From Candidatus Epulonipiscium sp. (GTDB lineage Bacteria; Bacillota; Clostridia; Lachnospirales; Defluviitaleaceae): 64,000 bases of DNA. The translations under genes and the position numbers were made by a program. The stretch is from assembly GCA_012519955.1 (NCBI GenBank), contig JAAYPH010000019.1, positions 1-64,000 of the forward strand. The letters are read 5' to 3'. This document shows, one piece after another, positions 61,771 to 64,000 of this stretch (within the stretch, counting starts at the first letter, position 1; every line of letters begins with the position of its first letter). The notes beneath the pieces were generated by a model. That model ran no database searches. It worked only from the letters and a program-made list of their open reading frames with translations, and had not been told where the DNA came from.

Positions 61771-62008
61771 GCGTTAAGAGGAAGAGTAGAATATTTATAT
61801 TTCTTTTACAGAAAAAAAAGCCTGGGCTGAGAGCTTTTAAAGAAAAAATATTCGAAGGACATCCTTAAGTGACAATCTGAAATAGGAGTAGGATTGTACG
61901 GTTTGTTACCGTTATAAAACTCACAAGAGGAATGCTATTCAAACAGGGTGGCACCGCGGAAGAATATTTCCGTCCCTGGCAAAATTTTTTGTCATGGACG
62001 GATTTTTT
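61771..62008 (+). promoter_or_regulatory. T-box riboswitch before hisS-aspS
   Basis: The leader carries the T-box core AGGGTGGCACCGCG (61945-61958), which pairs with the uncharged tRNA acceptor end. Stem I has a base helix TTAAG/CTTAA, an upper helix GAATATTT/AAATATTC and, between them on the 3' side, a specifier region containing GACAT (61858-61862). The terminator is CCGTCCCTG (61970-61978) with CATGGACGG (61993-62001) and ATTTTTT. Uncharged tRNA would prevent termination and allow hisS-aspS expression. Confidence 0.9.
61970..62008 (+). terminator. T-box terminator hairpin
   Basis: Nine-base arms CCGTCCCTG / CATGGACGG and a U-tract, mutually exclusive with the antiterminator formed by the T-box core and the first arm. 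Confidence 0.85.
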
Positions 62009-62123
62009 GTTGAAAAATAGGTTATTGGTAATGTTAATAACAAGGGATAAGAAGCTACGCAGGTTAAAAAGGTTTAACAGGGAATAAAAAGCCGTAGAAG
62101 GTATATCATAAGGAGGAATTTAT
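62009..62123 (+). other. Leader between T-box terminator and hisS
   Basis: 115 bases with no recognised structure. It ends with an AAGGAGG ribosome-binding site for hisS. No second terminator or promoter was seen. Confidence 0.5.
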
Positions 62124-63386
62124 ATGCTGACCAAAGCACCTCGTGGGACAAAGGATTTGTTTGGAAGTGAAATTATTGCTTGGCAGGAAATGGAACAAAC
62201 TATCAGGGAATTATGCAAGGATTTTGGCTATGGAGAAATCAGGACACCAATGTTTGAACATACAGAGCTTTTTCAAAGAGGCGTAGGAGAAACGACGGAT
62301 ATTGTTCAAAAGGAAATGTATAGTTTTCAAGATAAAAAGGGAAGAAATATTACTCTAAAGCCGGAGGGAACAGCCGGAGCCGTTAGAGCCTACTTAGAAC
62401 AAAAAATGTACGCTGACACTCAGCCTACAAAACTGTACTACATTACCCCTGCCTTTAGATACGAAAAACCTCAGGCAGGAAGAATGAGACAATTCCATCA
62501 ATTTGGTATTGAACTTCTTGGGGCAGACGCTCCAACTGCAGATGTAGAAGTGATTACTGTTGCCGCAGAACTGTTAAAAAGAATGGGGATCTCCAAGGTA
62601 AAACTGCATATCAACAGCCTGGGAGGACCGGAATGCCGTAAGAAGTACAATGAAAAGCTAAGAGAATATCTTGGAGAAAATTTACACAATCTTTGTGAAA
62701 CCTGTAAAGAAAGATTTGAAAAAAATCCATTAAGGGTACTAGACTGTAAAAATGAAAATTGCGGCAAGATTGTTGCCAATGCGCCTACAGTACTGGATAC
62801 TTTAGGAGAAGAATGCAAAAATCACTTTGAAATGGTGAAAACATTACTGGATGAAATGGGAATAGAATACACTGTAGATCCGGGTATTGTAAGAGGCTTA
62901 GACTATTATACAAGAACCGTATTTGAATTCATTTCTACAGATATCGGTGCCCAGGGAACCATCTGTGGAGGGGGCCGATACAACAATTTAGTTGAAGAAT
63001 TAGGTGGTTCTCCCACTCCAGCGGTTGGATTCGCCGTAGGATTGGAAAGACTGTTAATGGTAGCAGAAGCGGAGAAGGGGAAAAAGGAATATACTCCGTC
63101 CAAAGATATCTTTATAGGTTCTATAGGAGAAAGTGCATTAATTAAAGCCCATCATCTGGTATATCAGCTTCGCCAGGCAGGAATATCTGCAGAGGCAGAC
63201 CATTTGGGTAAAAGTGTGAAGGCTCAGATGAAATATGGGGATAAAATTGGTGCCAAATATTCTATGATCCTGGGAGATGATGAAATCAATGCCGGAAAAG
63301 CTGTTATCAAGAATATGGAAACCAGAGAACAAACAGAAGTTGTCCTTAGTGATATTGTACAGGCAGTAAAAGGACTCATTGGATAA
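62124..63386 (+). CDS. hisS: Histidyl-tRNA synthetase
   Basis: A 420-residue class II synthetase. Motif 1 region GYGEIRTPMFEHTELF, motif 2 YYITPAFRYEKPQAGRMRQFHQFG, and the HisRS signatures LDYYTRTVFEF and GGGRYNNLVEELGG are present. The C-terminal anticodon domain ends around residue 420. It charges tRNA-His, and its expression is controlled by the T-box upstream. It is followed after 45 bases by aspS. Confidence 0.98.
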   Translation: MLTKAPRGTKDLFGSEIIAWQEMEQTIRELCKDFGYGEIRTPMFEHTELFQRGVGETTDIVQKEMYSFQDKKGRNITLKPEGTAGAVRAYLEQKMYADTQPTKLYYITPAFRYEKPQAGRMRQFHQFGIELLGADAPTADVEVITVAAELLKRMGISKVKLHINSLGGPECRKKYNEKLREYLGENLHNLCETCKERFEKNPLRVLDCKNENCGKIVANAPTVLDTLGEECKNHFEMVKTLLDEMGIEYTVDPGIVRGLDYYTRTVFEFISTDIGAQGTICGGGRYNNLVEELGGSPTPAVGFAVGLERLLMVAEAEKGKKEYTPSKDIFIGSIGESALIKAHHLVYQLRQAGISAEADHLGKSVKAQMKYGDKIGAKYSMILGDDEINAGKAVIKNMETREQTEVVLSDIVQAVKGLIG

Positions 63387-63431
63387 AACGGAATCATTTA
63401 TTTTATTATTTTGGACTATAGGAGGTTTATC

Positions 63432-64000
63432 ATGGGAGAATCAATGGCAGGATTAAAGAGAACCCACTACTGCACTCAGGTCAAAGAAAATTTGATTGGC
63501 AGCGAAGTAGTAGTAATGGGCTGGGTACAAAAAAGAAGAAATTTGGGAAGTTTAATATTTATTGATTTAAGAGACAGAAGCGGGATTTTACAAGTGGTTT
63601 TTGATGAAAACGATGTAGATTCTGAAGGCTTTAAAAAGGCTGAGACCCTTAGAAGCGAGTTTGTAATTGCCGTAAGAGGGAATGTCCGCCAAAGAGAAAG
63701 CATTAATCCAAATATGGAAACAGGGTATGTTGAAGTGATTGCAAAGGAACTTCGAATACTTTCAGAGGCAGAAACGCCTCCTTTTGCCATAGAAGAAAAC
63801 AGTGCTGTAAAAGAAGACCTTCGTCTTAAGTATCGCTACTTAGACCTTAGAAGACCGGATCTTCAAAGAAATATAATGCTTCGACACAGGGTTGCGCAAT
63901 CCGTAAGGAATTTTCTTGACGGCGAGGGCTTTTTAGAAATAGAAACGCCTATGCTTGCCAAAAGTACACCGGAAGGTGCAAGGGACTATCTTGTACCCAG
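63432..64000 (+). CDS. aspS: Aspartyl-tRNA synthetase, N-terminal part (runs off the window)
   Basis: The first 189 codons, open to the window end. The N-terminal OB anticodon-binding domain has [25 protein letters not shown] (about residues 26-50), and the class II catalytic core begins with [13 protein letters not shown] (about 130-142) and [20 protein letters not shown]. The length so far matches the first third of AspRS. It shares the hisS T-box transcript. GGAGG is at good spacing before the ATG. Confidence 0.96.
   Translation, partial: MGESMAGLKRTHYCTQVKENLIGSEVVVMGWVQKRRNLGSLIFIDLRDRSGILQVVFDENDVDSEGFKKAETLRSEFVIAVRGNVRQRESINPNMETGYVEVIAKELRILSEAETPPFAIEENSAVKEDLRLKYRYLDLRRPDLQRNIMLRHRVAQSVRNFLDGEGFLEIETPMLAKSTPEGARDYLVP

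Overview
The window is a 64 kb piece of an AT-rich, endospore-forming Clostridia chromosome, probably from a Lachnospirales-like lineage. The evidence is Spo0A, a SpoIID-family protein, the SCIFF peptide with its radical SAM maturase, Lon and LonB proteases, a T-box leader before hisS-aspS, strong AGGAGG ribosome-binding sites with some GTG and TTG starts, tRNAs without an encoded CCA, and many short U-tailed terminators. There is no prophage, CRISPR array, transposase or rRNA. Most of it is vertically inherited core genome with several accessory stretches of poorly described envelope genes.

Layout. 1-9.7 kb: a tRNA-Gly, a DUF503 gene, then the protein quality-control run tig-clpP-clpX-lonB, a GNAT gene, lon and the YihA GTPase. 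9.8-14.5 kb: small and hypothetical genes, tRNA-Pro, DUF4364, a TIGR01212 radical SAM protein and a glycosyltransferase. 14.6-23.7 kb: a phosphate module, phoB-phoR, a chemoreceptor, then pstSCAB-phoU. The chemoreceptor and pstS promoters carry the same PhoP-box layout (four 11-bp-phased hexamers, then a -10 nine bases later). 23.7-31.9 kb: small genes, a duplicated P-loop ATPase, a LysM protein, spo0A, a SpoIID-like protein, hemerythrin, a Cys-rich protein and a rubrerythrin-like protein. 32-43 kb: accessory envelope genes (FG-GAP-like, DUF3160 lipoprotein, DUF2157, GDYXXLXY, DUF4097, DUF4236, a metal-binding-type fold lacking its cysteines, a DMT permease, a copper-amine-oxidase-N/PrcB protein). 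43.2-64 kb: a conserved clostridial block, queA, aroC (opposite strand), tgt-yajC, a PHP phosphoesterase, a TIGR04086 protein, scfA-scfB, secD-secF, an S1 protein, recJ-apt, an RluA-type synthase, relA-dtd-MBL-hemZ, then T-box-hisS-aspS (aspS runs off the end).

The observations most worth a second look are: (1) a chemoreceptor placed inside the Pho regulon by an explicit PhoP box; (2) a dispersed repeat of about 138 bp, two full and two partial copies, each joined to the U-tract of a terminator; (3) a hisS-aspS T-box whose candidate specifier GACAU contains an Asp and a His codon overlapping by one base; (4) the five-gene DUF3160/DUF2157/GDYXXLXY/DUF4097 envelope cassette; (5) a Cys-rich protein translationally coupled to a diiron rubrerythrin. 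All functions are read from sequence patterns and remembered family features; no database search was run.
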